IMG/VR virus record: IMGVR_UViG_3300023170_000227
Location: 1-20,136 of that record
Direction: 5' to 3' (one strand)
Source: a virus
Length of the DNA stretch: 20,136 nucleotides
How positions within the stretch are numbered: the stretch's first letter is position 1; every line of letters starts with the position of its first letter. This document shows positions 18,189-20,136 of the stretch, one piece after another. The notes beneath the pieces are model-generated. The model was not told the DNA's origin, did no database searches, and was given only the letters and a program-made list of their open reading frames with translations. The translations under genes were made by a program, and so were the position numbers.

Positions 18189-18217
18189 ATGATTTATATA
18201 AAAACTGTGGAGTACCT

Positions 18218-19423
18218 ATGTTTAATTTACGAAATGAATTGATTCGCTTGGCACATAGCCAACCAAAGTTCAGAAAAGATCTTTTATCCTTGTTGTCGGA
18301 TACAAAGACAGCTTCAAATGAGATGTCCTTGAGATCAGCAATTATCCGATTGGCATATCAAAAATCCGATATGCGTGATGTCCTTATTCCTTTGGCTAAG
18401 GAAGCAGGCTTGATGGACAAGTTGAAAGATATGATTTTCAAGAACAAGGAAACAGGAAAGGACAACAAATTCACCTCTCTCCCCGCAGACCAACAAAAAG
18501 AGATTCGAGAAAAAGCGAAAGAAGAAATCGAAGAAAAGGAAGAAAAGTCTGAGAAAAAGGAAGAAAAGAAAGAGGAAAAGTCTGAGGGGAAAAAAGAAGA
18601 AAAAGCCCCTGAGGGTACGACCGAACGAGCGCGCCCTGATATCTCAAATCCAAGTGATCTCTCTGATGAAGATTTAGATACCGCCATTAAGAGTATGCAG
18701 AAAGACCTAGATGATGTTCGTGGTCAACTCCATTTAATACATCAGGGGCGAGGGTATCCTCAGGCGCAACAAGAGTTTGAAAAAATGGAAAAGGAGATGT
18801 CTGACAAGATGAAACCTTTGACAGATGAACTTGGTGAGAGAGATAAGAAAAAGCAAGAAAAGGCTGAGGAAGAAAAGAAGAAAAAAGAAGAAGAAGCCAA
18901 AAAGAAACAAGAAGAAGCCGCCGCTAAGGAAAAAGCCCGTAGAGATAGTCTGACTCCTGAGGAACGCAAGAAAGAGGACGATGAGAAAGAGGCTAAGAAA
19001 AAACGAGATCAAGAAAATGCTCGTATGATGGAAGAATACTATATGAATCAATGGATGGGTAGGGCGGCAAGTGATTCTGAGTTGCGAGGAAAGGTCATTC
19101 GTCTTGCCCATTCAAATCCCAAAATCCGAAAGGACATTCTTCCCTTGTTGACCAAAGAATCTGCCAGCACTCAATCTCACGCGGATGTGACGACTATATG
19201 GTTCAAGCAGTTCTCAAACGATATGAAAAACTATCGTCCTAGTGTGAAAATCATAGAGACTACGAACTATTATGTGAGATTTATGGCAAATGGTAAGGTT
19301 TGGGTTTTTGAGATGGATGGTGCTTTGAAATTATGGTTGAAAGGAAGCGTGATAGACAAATGGTCACCAAATGCAAACCCTAGTCAAATCATTCGTACAA
19401 TCTTTGATGAACACATCAACTAA
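18218..19423 (+). CDS. Charged coiled-coil protein with three LIRLAH motifs
   Basis: 401 aa. GGAG at 18209-18212 is five bases before the ATG. The protein opens with a LIRLAH motif (residues 4-27), then KTAS (30-33) and a second motif (38-61). A low-complexity Lys/Glu region follows (about residues 95-145), then a defined helical segment (LSDEDLDTAIKSMQKDLDD), a second Lys/Glu/Gln coiled coil (about 205-270), RAAS (282-285) and a third motif (289-312). The last ~85 residues are a separate compact domain (YYVRFMANGKVWVFEMDG). No enzyme motif is visible. The design, a highly charged extended rod between short repeated peptides and a globular end, fits a scaffolding or internal virion protein, or a linker between particle components; this is inference. 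It is the last gene before a strong terminator and has its own promoter-like element. Confidence 0.85.
   Translation: MFNLRNELIRLAHSQPKFRKDLLSLLSDTKTASNEMSLRSAIIRLAYQKSDMRDVLIPLAKEAGLMDKLKDMIFKNKETGKDNKFTSLPADQQKEIREKAKEEIEEKEEKSEKKEEKKEEKSEGKKEEKAPEGTTERARPDISNPSDLSDEDLDTAIKSMQKDLDDVRGQLHLIHQGRGYPQAQQEFEKMEKEMSDKMKPLTDELGERDKKKQEKAEEEKKKKEEEAKKKQEEAAAKEKARRDSLTPEERKKEDDEKEAKKKRDQENARMMEEYYMNQWMGRAASDSELRGKVIRLAHSNPKIRKDILPLLTKESASTQSHADVTTIWFKQFSNDMKNYRPSVKIIETTNYYVRFMANGKVWVFEMDGALKLWLKGSVIDKWSPNANPSQIIRTIFDEHIN
18227..18298 (+). repeat. LIRLAH motif, copy 1 in the 401 aa protein
   Basis: Residues 4-27, starting LRNELIRLAH and ending RKDLLSLLS. It sits at the very N-terminus and is followed at once by KTAS (residues 30-33). 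The motif closely matches the copy in the 982 aa protein, with identical LR, IRLAH and RK...LL positions. Confidence 0.8.
18329..18400 (+). repeat. LIRLAH motif, copy 2 in the 401 aa protein (diverged)
   Basis: Residues 38-61, starting LRSAIIRLAY and ending RDVLIPLAK. It is the most divergent of the four copies: Tyr replaces the final His, the Pro is replaced by Ser, and the end is LAK instead of LLx. It lies only ten residues after copy 1, so the two form a tandem. Confidence 0.75.
19082..19153 (+). repeat. LIRLAH motif, copy 3 in the 401 aa protein
   Basis: Residues 289-312, starting LRGKVIRLAH and ending RKDILPLLT. It follows RAAS (282-285) and precedes the C-terminal globular domain. Its position is equivalent to the copy in the 982 aa protein, which also comes just before a small final domain. 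Confidence 0.8.
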
Positions 19424-19449
19424 TCCATCTCTTTGAGATATTTTCAAAC

Positions 19450-19478
19450 AAGAGAGTCATTTCTGACTCTCTTTTTTT
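19450..19478 (+). terminator. Intrinsic terminator closing the forward gene block
   Basis: A perfect 10-bp stem (AAGAGAGTCA at 19450-19459 pairing with TGACTCTCTT at 19464-19473) has a TTTC loop and runs into a T tract (19472-19478). It is a textbook rho-independent terminator 27 bases after the last forward stop. On the opposite strand no T tract follows the stem, so it works mainly for the forward transcript. A weaker 5-bp stem (19427-19439) precedes it. Confidence 0.92.
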
Positions 19479-19615
19479 GTACCCAAAGAAAGTTCAGAAA
19501 CAGAAAGTTCGGCTACAAGAGATATTCCAAAAAACCTGATTTTGCTTCGGCACGAATTCCCTTCGACATATCGGACAACTTTTTTTATTTTTTTGAAAAA
19601 ACTTGAAAAACTCTA
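19479..19615. other. Convergent intergenic region, AT-rich, no gene seen
   Basis: This lies between the forward terminator and the end of the minus-strand gene. It contains two copies of AGAAAGTTC[AG]G 15 bases apart (19487 and 19502) and a homopolymeric T/A tract (about 19580-19610) that reads as U-rich RNA in both directions. The tract may help end minus-strand transcription, but no GC-containing hairpin precedes it on that strand. No tRNA or small ORF is supported. Confidence 0.5.
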
Positions 19616-20136
19616 CTACAACGCTGTGTAGGGGTATTTCTCACTATCTGCATCTTCATAGACATTGATGTAGAAAGTTCGCAAGGCGAGTTGTGTATCT
19701 TGATCAAAGCCCTCAGGATTATCTGTGAGATAGGTTTCTTCAAACCTCAAATCTTTCTCAGGATCAACGGCTTTGTCATTGTCCTCGTGTTGTTGCCAAA
19801 GCACTCTATCTATTTGATAGATGTTTGCGTGGGTTGTGAAATCCAATTCTGTTGTGTTTCCTTGTAGCATCCGTAGAGTCTTTTTCTCTTGCAAGAGCTG
19901 TTCTCGAAGATCACACAACTTAATGATCTTTTCTTCTATGCGATTTCTCTTGACCTTGATTTCTTTTTCAAAGCCACGCCTTAAATCTCGAATGATGGTT
20001 TCAACATTTCGTTTAGGATCAGAGGGCAACTCGGCACGACCTACTTTCCACCAATAATGTTTGTCTAAGCCAACCCAACCACCCGTAAAAACCTCTTGAT
20101 TTGGTTGTCCTGAAAGAGGGGAGATTCGACCATCAA
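19616..20136 (-). CDS. Convergent minus-strand gene of unknown function (5' partial)
   Basis: The minus-strand frame is open from the window edge to a TAG stop at 19618-19616, so the 5' end is missing. At least 173 residues are encoded. A TTG at 20029 could be read as a start, but the upstream frame (GQPNQEVFTGGWVGLDKHYW and on) is open and protein-like, so it is probably internal. The visible part begins with an aromatic- and glycine-rich segment (GGWVGLDKHYWWKVG). A charged coiled-coil helix follows (RNRIEEKIIKLCDLREQLLQ), and then an acidic C-terminal region with several aromatic residues (FYINVYEDADSEKYPYTAL). No family is recognised. It faces the structural genes tail to tail across a 192-base gap, so it belongs to a different transcription unit. 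Its promoter is outside the window. Confidence 0.75.
   Translation of the reverse strand, partial: DGRISPLSGQPNQEVFTGGWVGLDKHYWWKVGRAELPSDPKRNVETIIRDLRRGFEKEIKVKRNRIEEKIIKLCDLREQLLQEKKTLRMLQGNTTELDFTTHANIYQIDRVLWQQHEDNDKAVDPEKDLRFEETYLTDNPEGFDQDTQLALRTFYINVYEDADSEKYPYTAL

Noticed and set aside
18358-18687. Minus-strand Ser/Phe-rich open frame
   Set aside because: It is the complement of the Lys/Glu-rich stretch of the 401 aa protein; its composition is a by-product.
19487-19512. Two copies of AGAAAGTTC[AG]G 15 bases apart as an operator
   Set aside because: Further copies of AGAAAGTTCG occur inside coding sequence (about 18159 and 19671), so the similarity is probably chance.
2-20136. CRISPR array, tRNA, insertion sequence or attachment site
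   Set aside because: No regularly spaced repeats, cloverleaf-like stretches, transposase frames or terminal inverted repeats were seen; nearly all bases are coding.

Overview
The window is a late structural-gene segment of a dsDNA tailed bacteriophage. It is almost certainly a contractile-tailed (myovirus-type) phage, and the very large baseplate proteins suggest a large or 'jumbo' genome. The reasons are a run of co-directional, nearly gapless genes containing a tail-tube/baseplate-like protein, a baseplate hub, a gp25/GPW-like wedge protein, a baseplate J-like protein and the protein that usually follows J. Shine-Dalgarno sites of the GGAG type precede most genes, so the host is a bacterium with ordinary SD-led initiation. 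The DNA is moderately AT-rich by eye. I cannot name the phage or its host.

Layout. Positions 1-11349 hold the baseplate block: a tail-tube-like protein (5' end outside the window), a giant hub protein of 1538 aa, a gp25-like protein, a 1168 aa J-like wedge protein and a gpI-position protein. Three of the four junctions in this block are ATGA or TAATG overlaps, implying translational coupling. Positions 11398-19423 hold a second block of less familiar proteins: a protein with hydrophobic helices, a coiled-coil protein, a small membrane-anchored six-cysteine protein, a 982 aa protein with an embedded RelA/SpoT-like nucleotidyltransferase domain, a protein with an Ig-like N-terminus and a conserved phage C-terminus, and a charged coiled-coil protein. 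In this block several genes are preceded by short gaps that contain a repeated CTCT-TATA element about 40-45 nt before the start codon. A strong intrinsic terminator at 19450-19478 closes the block. Beyond it a convergent minus-strand gene (19616 to the window edge) begins a different transcription unit.

Most notable content. (1) The 982 aa protein carries a RelA/SpoT-like fold whose two expected metal-binding acidic residues appear to be kept. (2) A 24-residue motif (LR-x2-[LIV]-IRLA[HY] ... RKD-[IL]-LPLL) occurs four times in two different proteins of the block. Near three of these copies, and in a third protein, lies a short [KR]-[TA]-A-S signature. This looks like a shared virion tag or processing element. 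Both statements rest on reading the sequence and remembered family patterns; no search was run.

How the genes probably work together: the first block builds the baseplate (hub at the centre, gp25-like and J-like proteins forming wedges, the tube-like protein starting the tube). The second block probably supplies additional virion components, some perhaps ejected into the host or used during head assembly. Assignments in the second block are mainly inference. There is no gene-free stretch over 300 bases; the longest gap is 19424-19615.
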